DNA of 64,000 bases from JAQVXR01 sp050945755. Its GTDB lineage: Bacteria > Bacillota > Dehalobacteriia > Dehalobacteriales > Dehalobacteriaceae. Shown piece by piece: positions 15,848-24,891 of the stretch. The DNA is taken from NCBI GenBank assembly GCA_050945755.1, contig JBMNTN010000003.1, positions 5,889 to 69,888 of the forward strand. The letters are read 5' to 3'. Position numbers and translations under genes: made by a program. Below the pieces are notes generated by a model, which was given only the letters and a program-made list of their open reading frames with translations, was not told the DNA's origin and did not search any database. Position 1 is the first letter of the stretch; each line of letters starts with the position of its first letter.

Positions 15848-17771
15848 TTAATTCCCTCCTGATTCCAAAACAAAACTTTACTACCGGATCAATTTCGGGC
15901 CTTTCCCCCTGCACAAAAGCAGGCTGTTCTTCAATTACTGAATTAGGTCTGTCATGCTGTTTATCATTATCCATACCTTCCATTAACTCGAAAAACTCTT
16001 CCGCTTCTAAGGTCTCTTTTTCCATTAAAGTTTTTGCCACCAAATGCAGCCGATCCATGTTATTTTCCAAAAGTTCTTTAGCCTTATTATACGCCTCATC
16101 GATCATCCTGCGGGCTTCTTTATCTATGGAATACGCTATGGCTTCCGAGTAGTTTCGATCCTGAGAAATATCGCGTCCTAGAAACACCTGTTCTTGTCTT
16201 CGTCCAAAAGTAAGCGGCCCTAACTCCTCAGACATCCCATACTGAGTAATCATTCTTCTGACAAGTTCTGTCGCCCGTTCTAAATCATTCTGTGCTCCCG
16301 TACTAATTTCTTTTAAAACCAATGATTCTGCCATTCGGCCGCCTAAAAGCATGACAATTTGATCCAGCATTTGCGACCTAGTAACATAGTTCCTGTCTTC
16401 TTTTGGTAGAAGCAGAGTATACCCCCCCGCTCTTCCCCGGGGGATAATAGAAACCTTGTGTAAAGGATCGGTATTTGGCAAGAGGTAAGCAATAACTGCA
16501 TGCCCACCTTCGTGATAAGCCACCAGTTTTCGTTCATAATCACTGATTACGCGTGACTTTTTCTCCGGACCGGCAATAACACGTTCCACTGCATCTTCCA
16601 TTTCTTCCATATTAATTTCCCTTTTGTTACGACGTGCTGCCAGAAGGGCCGCCTCATTCACTAAATTAGCCAAATCGGCACCGGTAAAGCCCGGGGTCCG
16701 ACGTGCCAGCACCTCCACATCAACGTCATCGCCGAGAGGCTTACCCTTAATATGAACTTTAAGTATATCCTTCCGCCCTAAAATATCCGGAACATTAACC
16801 GTTATCTGACGGTCAAACCGTCCTGGCCGAAGCAGCGCCGGGTCCAAAATATCAGGACGGTTGGTTGCTGCCACCACAATGATCCCTTCATTAGTGGCAA
16901 AACCGTCCATTTCCACAAGTAACTGGTTTAAAGTCTGTTCCCTTTCGTCATGACCACCGCCGAGTCCGGCACCTCTCTGACGGCCAACGGCATCAATTTC
17001 ATCAATAAAAACAATACATGGAGCATTCTTTTTTGCTTGGTCAAAAAGGTCTCTTACCCGCGAGGCACCTACTCCGACAAACATTTCCACAAAATCGGAG
17101 CCACTAATGCTGAAAAATGGGACTCCCGCTTCACCGGCTACCGCTCTTGCCAAAAGAGTTTTCCCTGTCCCCGGCGGTCCAAAAAGCAACACTCCCTTGG
17201 GAATTTTTGCACCTAACTGGCTAAACTTTCGAGGTTGCTTTAAAAACTCCACTACTTCCTGCAGCTCTTCTTTTACTTCCTCCACACCGGCCACATCGGC
17301 AAAGGTAACTTTCTTCTTTTCATCAGTATGCAATTTTGCCCGGCTCTTACCGAACTGCATAACTCTACTTCCCCCACCTTGGGTTTGTTGCATCATAAAA
17401 AAGAACAGTCCTACAATTAAGAGCACCGGAAGCAACGTGGAAAGAAGCCCCGCCCACCAAGGCGGACCCGGTTGTTCATCAAAATCCACAGCTACGCCTT
17501 TTCCCTCAAGGAAGCTAAGCAAATCCGGGCTAGGCGGTATCTTAGCGGTAAACTTTTCGCCGTTTTTAAACTCTCCATCTACAAGGTACCGCGTATCGGA
17601 TGCAGAAATCGTCGCTTTTTTTACTTGCCCGCTCTCAACCTGCTGAACAAACTCACTGTAATTGAGTTCCTGCACTTGGTTTTCCGTCGGAGCAGCAGTC
17701 CACTCGTAAAGAGAGACTGCAATAAGTACAATGAGTATGTAAATAGCAAGGTTTTTAAATATTCGGTTCAA
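15801..17771 (-). CDS. ftsH: FtsH, membrane-bound ATP-dependent zinc metalloprotease
   Basis: Hexameric AAA+ protease that degrades misfolded membrane proteins and regulators. The protein has 656 residues. Transmembrane helix 1 is at 8-25, followed by an extracytoplasmic segment, and helix 2 is at about 107-126. Next come Walker A GPPGTGKT (198-205), Walker B CIVFIDEID (252-260), the second region of homology NRPDILDPALLRPGRFDR (304-321) and the zinc site HEGGH (420-424). The start is TTG 17771, behind GAGGGAG. The last 16 codons overlap ndk in another frame. It has its own sigma-A promoter. The hprT gene normally between tilS and ftsH is absent. Confidence 0.97.
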   Translation of the reverse strand: MNRIFKNLAIYILIVLIAVSLYEWTAAPTENQVQELNYSEFVQQVESGQVKKATISASDTRYLVDGEFKNGEKFTAKIPPSPDLLSFLEGKGVAVDFDEQPGPPWWAGLLSTLLPVLLIVGLFFFMMQQTQGGGSRVMQFGKSRAKLHTDEKKKVTFADVAGVEEVKEELQEVVEFLKQPRKFSQLGAKIPKGVLLFGPPGTGKTLLARAVAGEAGVPFFSISGSDFVEMFVGVGASRVRDLFDQAKKNAPCIVFIDEIDAVGRQRGAGLGGGHDEREQTLNQLLVEMDGFATNEGIIVVAATNRPDILDPALLRPGRFDRQITVNVPDILGRKDILKVHIKGKPLGDDVDVEVLARRTPGFTGADLANLVNEAALLAARRNKREINMEEMEDAVERVIAGPEKKSRVISDYERKLVAYHEGGHAVIAYLLPNTDPLHKVSIIPRGRAGGYTLLLPKEDRNYVTRSQMLDQIVMLLGGRMAESLVLKEISTGAQNDLERATELVRRMITQYGMSEELGPLTFGRRQEQVFLGRDISQDRNYSEAIAYSIDKEARRMIDEAYNKAKELLENNMDRLHLVAKTLMEKETLEAEEFFELMEGMDNDKQHDRPNSVIEEQPAFVQGERPEIDPVVKFCFGIRRELSGTNLCYDQTRRGTT

Positions 17772-17841
17772 CCGTTACACTCCCTCTCGAAAACAATCAC
17801 AATGTTAATCCAATAATTGGAGATATGTCTAGTATTCATCA

Positions 17842-17870
17842 ATTGTATCATAGTTAAATTCTATTTTCAA
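17842..17870 (-). promoter_or_regulatory. ftsH promoter
   Basis: Minus-strand TTGAAA (17865-17870), a 17-bp spacer, then TACAAT (17842-17847). About 25 bp further downstream is a small inverted repeat, CCAAT-T-ATTGG, of unknown meaning. Confidence 0.78.
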
Positions 17871-17880
17871 ACTTTACCCA

Positions 17881-19263
17881 TTATACTTGGTCCATGTTTT
17901 TTACCTTAATAACTACTGCTCTTTTGTCGTCTTTAGTTACTAAAAAATGCCGAGAAAGGCGTTGACCAACCACCCAGACAATCTGCTCCCCGGAAACCAA
18001 CAAAGGAATGCGGTCCCGCTCCTCACGTGGTACTTTTTCATCGATAAAAAAATCCTTCAGCTTTTTAGTCCCTTGAAGACCTTTCGGTTGGAATCGGTCT
18101 CCCTTCCGGCGGGTTCGAATAAACAATGAATTTTTCAAAATAGCAATATTAAATACAGCTGAATGTTTCGTCTGAATAAATCTCTCATCCGGCCAATTCC
18201 TAATTTCAGCCTGGACTATCAAACCAATTGCAGGAATTTGAACTTGCCCCGGAATCTTCAATTTAACCGGTTCTATTTCTGTTACCCTGTTGCCAGAAGA
18301 AAAAAAGCTGAATATAAGTCGGTCATAATCCCGCCGAGCATATATTCGGCCAGGAAGGGAAATCTCTTTTCCTGTTGTAAGGTTTAAAACTTTTCCCGTC
18401 TGATGGTAACTCAATCCCCCCTGTTGCCCGCTTATCTCCTCAAATGCTCGGCGCACAACGCGACGTTGAAGTGCTGGGTGTAAAAGCTTTAGTTTCTGAA
18501 AATTAATGCTTTTCTCCTTGCCAAATCCTAGATCTTTCAAATATTCGCAGGTCAAATTTTCCAAATATTCATTATCTGCCCGGCAAATATCTGCCGTCCT
18601 GGCAAGAGCTTCAACCACTCGCGGATTATACTCTTTTAGCTGTGGGACAAGACAGAGCCTGATTTTATTGCGCAAATAATTGGTTTCCTTATTACTTGAA
18701 TCTATTCTATATTCTAATTGATTAATCCCACAGTAAGATATAATATCATCTTTTGTTACTTCCAAAAGGGGTCGGCATAACCCCCCTTCTTTGGGAGAAA
18801 TAGCAGCCACCCCTTCTAAGCCGGTACCCCTAATAAGATGAAGAAGAATTGTCTCTGCCTGATCATCCGCATGATGAGCAGTTAAAATGCCATTTGCCCC
18901 AATATCCCGAGCCAACCCTCGCAAAAATCGATAGCGTATATCCCGCGCTGCCTCTTCAGGTGAGTACCGGGTTTGACGAATATAGGCAGGCACATCTCGT
19001 TTCTCAACTGTACAGGGTAATCCCCAGGAACTTGCCAATTGCTGGACAAAATCTGCTTCTTCATCCGACTGTGCCCCTCGGAACATATGGTTCAAGTGGG
19101 CAACACGAATGTCAACTCCCCAACCTGCTGTCAATCTTAAAATTACATGTAACATTGCTACAGAATCAGGCCCTCCGGAAACAGCCGCAACTATCACGTC
19201 TCCCGGCAAAATCAATTGATACTTTTTAATTGTTTTAAGAACCTGTCTTTCAAAATATTTCAT
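17881..19263 (-). CDS. tilS: tRNA(Ile)-lysidine synthase
   Basis: Converts the wobble C of the CAU isoleucine tRNA to lysidine, using ATP and lysine. The protein has 460 residues, a full-length member with C-terminal TilS domains. The PP-loop SGGPDSVAML lies near residue 29. Next are RVAHLNHMFRGAQSDEEADFV, ARDIRYRFL and LTAHHADDQAETILLHLIRG. The C-terminal domain holds RRKGDRFQPKGLQGTKKLKDFFID near 395. The ATG at 19263 is chosen; a GTG six bases upstream is also possible. It lies between spoIIE and ftsH, as in B. subtilis. Confidence 0.96.
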   Translation of the reverse strand: MKYFERQVLKTIKKYQLILPGDVIVAAVSGGPDSVAMLHVILRLTAGWGVDIRVAHLNHMFRGAQSDEEADFVQQLASSWGLPCTVEKRDVPAYIRQTRYSPEEAARDIRYRFLRGLARDIGANGILTAHHADDQAETILLHLIRGTGLEGVAAISPKEGGLCRPLLEVTKDDIISYCGINQLEYRIDSSNKETNYLRNKIRLCLVPQLKEYNPRVVEALARTADICRADNEYLENLTCEYLKDLGFGKEKSINFQKLKLLHPALQRRVVRRAFEEISGQQGGLSYHQTGKVLNLTTGKEISLPGRIYARRDYDRLIFSFFSSGNRVTEIEPVKLKIPGQVQIPAIGLIVQAEIRNWPDERFIQTKHSAVFNIAILKNSLFIRTRRKGDRFQPKGLQGTKKLKDFFIDEKVPREERDRIPLLVSGEQIVWVVGQRLSRHFLVTKDDKRAVVIKVKNMDQV

Positions 19264-19319
19264 TCTCACTACCCATCAGGAAAAATTATAAATCTTTCTT
19301 TCTAAAATACTCTTTTCTA

Positions 19320-19352
19320 TAATAAAAGCACGGTATTTATACCGTGCTTTTT
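19320..19352 (-). terminator. Terminator of spoIIE
   Basis: A near-perfect 12-base arm palindrome, AAAGCACGGTAT/ATACCGTGCTTT, followed by T residues on the minus strand. It could work in both directions. Confidence 0.85.
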
Positions 19353-19394
19353 CTTCATCATTTCTTTAATTTCCTCTTTTATTCTTGCCCAAAT

Positions 19395-21845
19395 TTATTT
19401 TTTATAATCCTTTTGTTCTTCAACTAATGCTACCAAAACAGTAATATCATCTCGAGGTTTTCCACCAGACATGCGCAGAGCATTTCTCAACAAAAACTCT
19501 GCTAATTTTTGTGGATTGTTTTCACTACTTTCTTTTAAAGCCGCAACAACCCATTTTTCAGTTTCCTCCTGTCCGCCGCCACATTCCAATAGCCCATCAG
19601 TTGCCATAACAATAATATCCCCAATTTCAACCTGTTCCGGTATTGTTTCTACTTCTACATTATGTAAAATTCCAATAGGTAAGCAGGAAGATCTCACAAC
19701 CGAAACCCCATCCCTTTTTTTAATATAGCTGGGGGAACCGCCGATTTTTACGAAATCCGTCTCTCCATTATAAAGGTTGGTGATACAAAGATCCAAAGTA
19801 GCAAAGCTTTCTTCCTGGGAACGCAACATTAACACCGAATTAATGGTATTAATCGCTACTTGCTGATTAAAGCCGGTTTCCAATAATTGCTCAAGCAGAG
19901 CAAGAGTCGTGCTGGATTCCATAGCTGCTTTGCTTCCCGTTCCCATACCGTCACTCATCATGAGGATTTGTTTACCGTCCTGAAGAAGGATCGTGCCACT
20001 ACAGTCCCCACAAATATTCCCTTCTTCTTTAGCAATTTGGGCCCGGCCTACGGTTAACTTTCTTGCCCCATAAGCAAGCATTCTAAACCAACATGTCTTA
20101 ACCCCGGTTTCCACGGAGCAATTGGATTGGTAGACCTTAAAGGGCATTCCTGTCAGTCGGGAAACAACCGGTGCAAGAATACGATGACAATCGTCCACTC
20201 CGGGACAGGACTGTAATTCCAATGTTAGGTCAATGCACTTTTCTGTCATACAGGTGACATTAGCCCGGCAAATCGGAAAGCCTTTCCTCACCAGCTGTTT
20301 CACCAAGTCATGTTCCAGAAGCTCCCTGGGCCGATTATAGTTTTTAATCTCTTCCACCAATTTATTCATAATCTGGGCTGATCCGTTAAGCTGGTTCGCT
20401 ACTAAAGACCTGGTACTGACCATCTGACGCTGCCAAAAAGTATTCTTCTTATATAATTCATAAAGGCAGTTGACAGTGGCTAACATCTCTTTAGCATGAG
20501 AACATCTTTTCCGCAGGGACTGAGGCATATCTTTTAAAGAAGCCGCCCCGTTTGTTTCAATAATTGAAAATAAAGACATAATTGAGCGATAGGTTTGATA
20601 AAAGTCTTTTTCCCAGCACATTTTTTGCAAAGTACATTCCATGCAGATACGTCCGGAAATGTGGTTTAAAATTGAATGAATATTTTGTTCCTCTGCCGCC
20701 TGTACTTCGCCGGAAATCTGATCCAGCGTACATGCTAATTCGTCAAATACTTTCCCCATATGATCCAACCGTTGCACCGCTATCCGTCCAACAAAATCCT
20801 CCCGTCTGCTTGGAGATGTCCTCTCCAAATTAAAACTGAAGAGTTTTCCTGCTTTCACCAACCAGCGTTCAGGAATAACAAACAAAAGAACTGCTGCGCA
20901 AGCCGATGCTGCCAATGAAGCAATGATTAAAGAGGTATTAAGAAGGTATAAAGCAAGAAGTAAGTTTCCCAGGAAAAAGCCCATAACAACTCCCAACCGG
21001 CCAAAACCGCTAAAGGCTCCGGCAAGGAGACCGGAAAAAGCATACATACCGATTATTGAAGGCAATACCATTTCTGAGAGACTTGGCACAATGCCCACAA
21101 GGGCACCTACACCTGCCCCAACTCCTCCGCCGCCTAAAAAGGCAGCAACCATGATTAAAAACCTGCTGATAATACTCCGAAATTCCACATCACCTATGCC
21201 CCAGATTCCCAACCCCATGATCAACCCTAATAATCCAACAAAAACACAGACCGTCTCATCAGGCGTCAGCTGACCTAAATTGAAAGAATCCGAAGAGTTC
21301 TTAATCACCCCAAGAGCTACAAGAAAAACCAATGAAAGACCGGCTGCAAACAGACTTTCAAAAATGGTCACCATGACCAAGTAATCGGAAGCATGTCCAA
21401 GTATCAGTGTTATTCCCTTTGCGACTACCGTTGCAGTCAATACAAGAGCTGGGACAACAACCCACTGCCTGTCCGGGTCAATGGAATAAAAGAGAAAAAC
21501 AATCACGAGAATAACTATGACACCGGCATTGCACAGAAACTGCTGACCGGAGACAATTGTCAGGAGCCCGGCAATCACTGGGACAGCCTGAATCAACACT
21601 TGTTTTCGATCCAAGCACATTAAAGCAGCAAAATAAGCCGGTCCAAAAGGAAGTAAACTTCCCAGGACTTCTGCCCGGCTCAACAAAAACCCAATTATCG
21701 CAAAGAATAGCGTTTCTCTCGAAAGAACGGGTATCCCGGCCAAGGAAATACACGGCAGTTTTATTTTCTTCTTTCTTTTTTGCGCACCTGCTGTGTTATC
21801 AGTCTCTCCCCGTTGAAAAACATAAACCTGCGGATTTCCTGACAC
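19395..21845 (-). CDS. spoIIE: SpoIIE, stage II sporulation PP2C phosphatase
   Basis: Activates sigma-F in the forespore by dephosphorylating SpoIIAA, and associates with the asymmetric septum. The protein has 816 residues. The N-terminal third holds about ten hydrophobic helices. A central oligomerisation region contains CMECTLQKMCWEKDFYQTYRS near 400. The C-terminal PP2C domain contains GDCSGTILLQDGKQILMMSDGMGTGSKA, KIGGSPSYIKK and DIIVMATDGLLE with metal-binding Asp residues. Three GTG codons stand in a row; the third (21845) has the best distance from AGGGGG. It is preceded by a promoter with Spo0A-like sites, consistent with sporulation control. Confidence 0.96.
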   Translation of the reverse strand: MSGNPQVYVFQRGETDNTAGAQKRKKKIKLPCISLAGIPVLSRETLFFAIIGFLLSRAEVLGSLLPFGPAYFAALMCLDRKQVLIQAVPVIAGLLTIVSGQQFLCNAGVIVILVIVFLFYSIDPDRQWVVVPALVLTATVVAKGITLILGHASDYLVMVTIFESLFAAGLSLVFLVALGVIKNSSDSFNLGQLTPDETVCVFVGLLGLIMGLGIWGIGDVEFRSIISRFLIMVAAFLGGGGVGAGVGALVGIVPSLSEMVLPSIIGMYAFSGLLAGAFSGFGRLGVVMGFFLGNLLLALYLLNTSLIIASLAASACAAVLLFVIPERWLVKAGKLFSFNLERTSPSRREDFVGRIAVQRLDHMGKVFDELACTLDQISGEVQAAEEQNIHSILNHISGRICMECTLQKMCWEKDFYQTYRSIMSLFSIIETNGAASLKDMPQSLRKRCSHAKEMLATVNCLYELYKKNTFWQRQMVSTRSLVANQLNGSAQIMNKLVEEIKNYNRPRELLEHDLVKQLVRKGFPICRANVTCMTEKCIDLTLELQSCPGVDDCHRILAPVVSRLTGMPFKVYQSNCSVETGVKTCWFRMLAYGARKLTVGRAQIAKEEGNICGDCSGTILLQDGKQILMMSDGMGTGSKAAMESSTTLALLEQLLETGFNQQVAINTINSVLMLRSQEESFATLDLCITNLYNGETDFVKIGGSPSYIKKRDGVSVVRSSCLPIGILHNVEVETIPEQVEIGDIIVMATDGLLECGGGQEETEKWVVAALKESSENNPQKLAEFLLRNALRMSGGKPRDDITVLVALVEEQKDYKK

Positions 21846-21871
21846 CACCACACCCCCTAATGTTTTGTTTT

Positions 21872-21960
21872 ATTATAGCTTAGGGGGTTTCAAAAACATG
21901 TCAGATCCACAAAAACCAATTTTGGAGTTTGCGACAAAAGCAAAAGGAAAGCGACAGAAA
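21872..21960 (-). promoter_or_regulatory. spoIIE promoter: 21-bp spacer and upstream Spo0A-box-like sites
   Basis: On the minus strand CTGACA (21899-21904) and TATAAT (21872-21877) are separated by 21 bp. This is the unusual spacing known for the sigma-A, Spo0A-dependent spoIIE promoter of B. subtilis. Upstream are TTTTGTCGCAAAC (21927-21939) and a second TGTCGC (21951-21956) exactly 20 bp away; both match the TGTCGAA core of the 0A box with one or two changes. A weaker TTTGTGGA-like site adjoins the -35. Confidence 0.75.
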
Positions 21961-22231
21961 GATAGCAGCTTTACCAGAGTATCAAAAGCCAAAACCCCAA
22001 GATTATATTGTCTATTATATATCCCCTTCCCCAGAAAAGCGGTCCTGACAACGCTAATTACCAGCGTCCCATCGCTTCCCAATGCCTTACATTCTTCTTT
22101 TTAATTTTGGCAGGTAGGTTGGAATATCCTCTAATTTTTGTTTTGCACTTTTTTATTTTTTCTCGCTGTTACGGCAGAATCAGCTTGTATTTAAATAATA
22201 AGGAAAATCTCCGAGATTAAATAAAGAAAGA
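21961..22231. other. Gene-free stretch between spoIIE and the tRNAs
   Basis: About 270 bp of AT-rich DNA. I see no gene with a ribosome site, no strong hairpin and no recognised element. The upstream part may contain further Spo0A contacts for spoIIE. Confidence 0.5.
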
Positions 22232-22262
22232 TAAAAAAAAGACATGAACCAATCAGTTCATG
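22232..22262 (-). terminator. Terminator of the tRNA-Met/tRNA-Glu unit
   Basis: Minus-strand stem CATGAAC/GTTCATG with a six-base loop, then eight T residues, 15 bp after tRNA-Glu. Confidence 0.85.
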
Positions 22263-22276
22263 CCTTAATTATTATA

Positions 22277-22355
22277 TGGTGACCCGTAGGGGATTCGAAC
22301 CCCTGAAACTGCCAGCGTGAAAGGCTGGTGAGTTAAGCCGCTTCTCCAACGGGCC
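22277..22355 (-). tRNA. tRNA-Glu (anticodon UUC)
   Basis: Full cloverleaf with encoded CCA. The acceptor arms GGCCCGT and ACGGGTC pair with one G-U. The anticodon stem CCAGC/GCTGG encloses loop CTTTCAC, so the anticodon is TTC. The T-loop is GGTTCGAATCC. It is separated from tRNA-Met by five bases, so the two form one transcript. The Met-Glu pair just before spoIIE is the same as in B. subtilis. Confidence 0.95.
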
Positions 22356-22360
22356 AAGTA

Positions 22361-22436
22361 TGGTAGCGGTGACTGGATTTGAACCAGTGACACCCCGGGT
22401 ATGAACCGAGTGCTCTGACCACTGAGCTACACCGCC
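22361..22436 (-). tRNA. tRNA-Met (anticodon CAU), elongator type
   Basis: A 76-nt cloverleaf with encoded CCA. The acceptor begins GGCGGTG and ends CACCGCT-A-CCA. The anticodon loop is TTCATAC, so CAT. It has the usual elongator-type D-arm and G1-U72. It lacks the three G-C pairs in the anticodon stem expected for an initiator, so elongator is preferred. Confidence 0.93.
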
Positions 22437-22494
22437 ATGCACTGTTCACTCTAAGATTATGCAATAAAGAATCCCAAAAGTCAATATGTAATTA

Positions 22495-22938
22495 TTAGCG
22501 AATTAACATTAACCTGGCTCCTGCCACCAAAAGAATCATACCTACCGCTTTAACCCATGTCACGGCTACCTTTTCCATGCCGAACAGGCCAGTACAATCA
22601 ATAATCATTGCCGTTGTCAATTGTCCAACGATAATAGCTGTGGTAGCATTGGCCACTCCTACTTTGGGAATACTGGCCACAACAAAATAAATAATCAAAA
22701 CACTGATGATCCCCCCCAAATATCCGTACCAGGGAACCTGGGACATTTTTGCCAAACTTCCCTCTCCCAACCGTAGCCCGAAGAGAGCAATACACACGAC
22801 CACCACCCCAATGATATGAACAATAAAAGTTGCTTCTAAAAGTCCGATGATTTTTGCCAAAACGGAATTTAATGTTCCCTGAATGGCCATGGCTATTCCG
22901 GCTACTAAAGCAAACAATAAGGGCAAGATAAAGTTCAT
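22495..22938 (-). CDS. DMT-superfamily membrane protein, DUF606 (YdcZ-like)
   Basis: A 147-residue protein with about five hydrophobic helices, matching the half-size drug/metabolite-type DUF606 family. Typical motifs are AIQGTLNSVLAKIIGLLEATFIVHIIG near 18-44 and VGVANATTAIIVGQLTTAMIIDCTGLFG near 92-119. The transport substrate is unknown, and these half-size proteins probably dimerise. It is divergent from the DUF421 gene across a 129-bp gap and sits between tRNA-Met and the coat cluster. Confidence 0.82.
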   Translation of the reverse strand: MNFILPLLFALVAGIAMAIQGTLNSVLAKIIGLLEATFIVHIIGVVVVCIALFGLRLGEGSLAKMSQVPWYGYLGGIISVLIIYFVVASIPKVGVANATTAIIVGQLTTAMIIDCTGLFGMEKVAVTWVKAVGMILLVAGARLMLIR

Positions 22939-23067
22939 TTCTGCGTCTCCTTTGGAAAAATGTACTACATTAATTTTCCCGAATTATTCTAAAAGTATTC
23001 TTAGAACAATCTCTGAAAAATAATTTTAAATATTCAACTTGGTCATACTAAAAGCGAGGTGGGTATT

Positions 23068-23739
23068 ATGGTCGTGTTTCTCCGTACAATTGGTCTGTTT
23101 TTATTTGCAGTTCTCTGTTTCCGGCTGATGGGCTTTCGTTCTATGGGGGGAGATGTAGAACCCATCGATTTTGTAATTGTCTTGGGAATTGCAGAAATTC
23201 TTGGTGCTCCTTTAGCGGATGAAAATCTTAAGGTTGCGAACGCCTTTATTGCCATCGGAACTTTAACAATACTCCAAATCGTTCTCTCCTACCTTTCATT
23301 AAAAAACCAAAACTTTCTTAAAATAGTGGAAGGTTCTCCAATTACTGTTATCAAGGAAGGAAGAATCTTGGAAGATAATATGCGCAGAGCCCGATTCAAT
23401 ATGCAAGATTTAATGGAAGAACTGCGTATCCAGGGTTTAACCAGTGTTCAAGATGTGGAACTTGCTAATTTAGAGCCCAGTGGCCGGTTCAGTGTAATCC
23501 GGTCGAAAAGCGCCGAGCCAATCACCCCCCGCTATTTGGGGCAAAGCACCTCTGTTACTCTGATTGAAAACGGCCAAGTGGTTGCTGACAAATTGGAACA
23601 AGCGAGCATCAACCCCAATCAGTTAGCCGAAATATTATCCCAATTCGGCATTACTGAACTCAGCCAGGTAGAAACAGCCGTCATTGCTCCCTCAGGTCAT
23701 ATTGCTGTAACAAAAAAGCCACCGGAAATTAAAAATTGA
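23068..23739 (+). CDS. DUF421 (YetF-like) membrane protein
   Basis: A 223-residue protein with two to three N-terminal hydrophobic helices and a cytoplasmic alpha/beta domain, typical of the YetF/DUF421 family. Motifs are LMGFRSMGGDVEPIDFVIVLGIAEILGAPL near 20-49, then GSPITVIKEGRILEDNMRRARFNMQDLMEELR near 90-121. A second DUF421-like repeat follows at about 150-215 (LIENGQVVADKLEQASINPNQLAEIL). Several B. subtilis relatives are sporulation-expressed; the molecular function is unclear. ATG 23068 follows GAGGTGGG. It is the only plus-strand gene in this neighbourhood and is convergent with the glycosyltransferase gene. Confidence 0.82.
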   Translation: MVVFLRTIGLFLFAVLCFRLMGFRSMGGDVEPIDFVIVLGIAEILGAPLADENLKVANAFIAIGTLTILQIVLSYLSLKNQNFLKIVEGSPITVIKEGRILEDNMRRARFNMQDLMEELRIQGLTSVQDVELANLEPSGRFSVIRSKSAEPITPRYLGQSTSVTLIENGQVVADKLEQASINPNQLAEILSQFGITELSQVETAVIAPSGHIAVTKKPPEIKN

Positions 23740-23754
23740 ACTAACTTTTTAAAC

Positions 23755-24876
23755 TTAAAACGCAGAAACCGTTTTTTGATAAACCGAAGCTGTTTCCTCT
23801 GCTACTTTTGACCAGGAGTACTTTTTGGCCCGGTTCAATGCCTTTTTGCTTAAGAAGTGAGCCCATTCAGGTTCCAGCAATATTTTTAGCATTTTTTCCG
23901 CAAGATCCAGTGTATCATAAGGATTAAAAAGTACTGCTGACTTACCGACTACTTCAGGGAGTGAAGAAGTATTGGCAACGATCGTCGGGGTTGCACAGGA
24001 CATTGCTTCAAGAGGAGGAAGCCCAAAACCCTCATAAAAGGATGGGTAAACAAAAACACTTGCACCCTGATAAAAATAAGGCAGGTGTTGAACGGGAACA
24101 AATCCCGGGAAGATTACCCGGTCTTGGAGGTTTAATACATTAATCATCGCATCAATTTGGTCAAACTCCTTGTTCCTTTTACCCGGGAGTACCAATAAAA
24201 ACTTTTTCTCTAACTCTTTGATCACCTCTGCATAAGCTGTTAATAGCCCTTTCACATTTTTCCGCGGACTAAACCCTCCTACATAAAGAACAAAATCCTC
24301 AGTAATACCATATTTAGCAGCAAGAAACTCTCGGCATTGAGTTTTATCTCCAGGCGCGTATATCGGTTCAGGAGCCTCGTAGATGACATCAATCTTTTCC
24401 CCGGGATAGCCGAAAATATTTTCAATATCCTTTTTAGAACATTTGGAAACAGTAATAATTCTGTCCGCATTTTCCATAATGCGCGGCATCTCTGTCATAA
24501 AAATTTTTAGGTAACCTTTCCCCACCGTCTCCGGGTAAATATATGGGATTAAATCATGGACAGTAACTACTTGCTTGCATTCTTTCTTCATGGGCAAACC
24601 AATGCCGTTTTGTGGAACGTGATAAACATTTATTTTCTCATGAGCCAGTTGCTGAGGCAGGAAGTATTCTTCCCAATAATTCTGACTGGCCTCAATTTTT
24701 TCGAACACATCCCGGCAGCAGATGTCCAATCCAACAAATTCCTCTCCAGGCCAAAACAGCCTGTAATTATTACTTTCCGGGCGTTTCTTTAAATGATAAA
24801 GTAATTGGTAAGTATAAGTACCTATCCCTGTTCCCCGGTACCAAATAGCACCCCGGGCATCTATCCCAACCAGCAT
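23755..24876 (-). CDS. GT4-type glycosyltransferase, CotSA-like (copy 1)
   Basis: GT-B-fold retaining glycosyltransferase of 373 residues. The N-terminal domain opens with VGIDARGAIWYRGTGIGTYTYQL. The donor-binding domain has YVGGFSPRKNVKGLL, PSFYEGFGLPPLEAMSC with the paired Glu motif, and SSLPEV. It is close in sequence to the second glycosyltransferase at 32865-33983, a clear duplication. B. subtilis CotSA, a spore coat GT, is encoded next to kinase-like CotS, and the same pairing occurs here. The nucleotide-sugar is unknown; GDP-mannose is plausible because its synthesis genes lie nearby. Confidence 0.85.
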   Translation of the reverse strand: MLVGIDARGAIWYRGTGIGTYTYQLLYHLKKRPESNNYRLFWPGEEFVGLDICCRDVFEKIEASQNYWEEYFLPQQLAHEKINVYHVPQNGIGLPMKKECKQVVTVHDLIPYIYPETVGKGYLKIFMTEMPRIMENADRIITVSKCSKKDIENIFGYPGEKIDVIYEAPEPIYAPGDKTQCREFLAAKYGITEDFVLYVGGFSPRKNVKGLLTAYAEVIKELEKKFLLVLPGKRNKEFDQIDAMINVLNLQDRVIFPGFVPVQHLPYFYQGASVFVYPSFYEGFGLPPLEAMSCATPTIVANTSSLPEVVGKSAVLFNPYDTLDLAEKMLKILLEPEWAHFLSKKALNRAKKYSWSKVAEETASVYQKTVSAF

Positions 24877-24891
24877 CATTCCACCCCCAAT

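Noticed and set aside
21873..22082. 69-codon minus-strand frame upstream of spoIIE
   Set aside because: It covers the promoter and Spo0A sites, starts without a ribosome site, and shows no family resemblance.
22361..22436. Initiator tRNA-Met
   Set aside because: The anticodon stem lacks the three consecutive G-C pairs and the acceptor has G1-U72, not the unpaired C1-A72 type.
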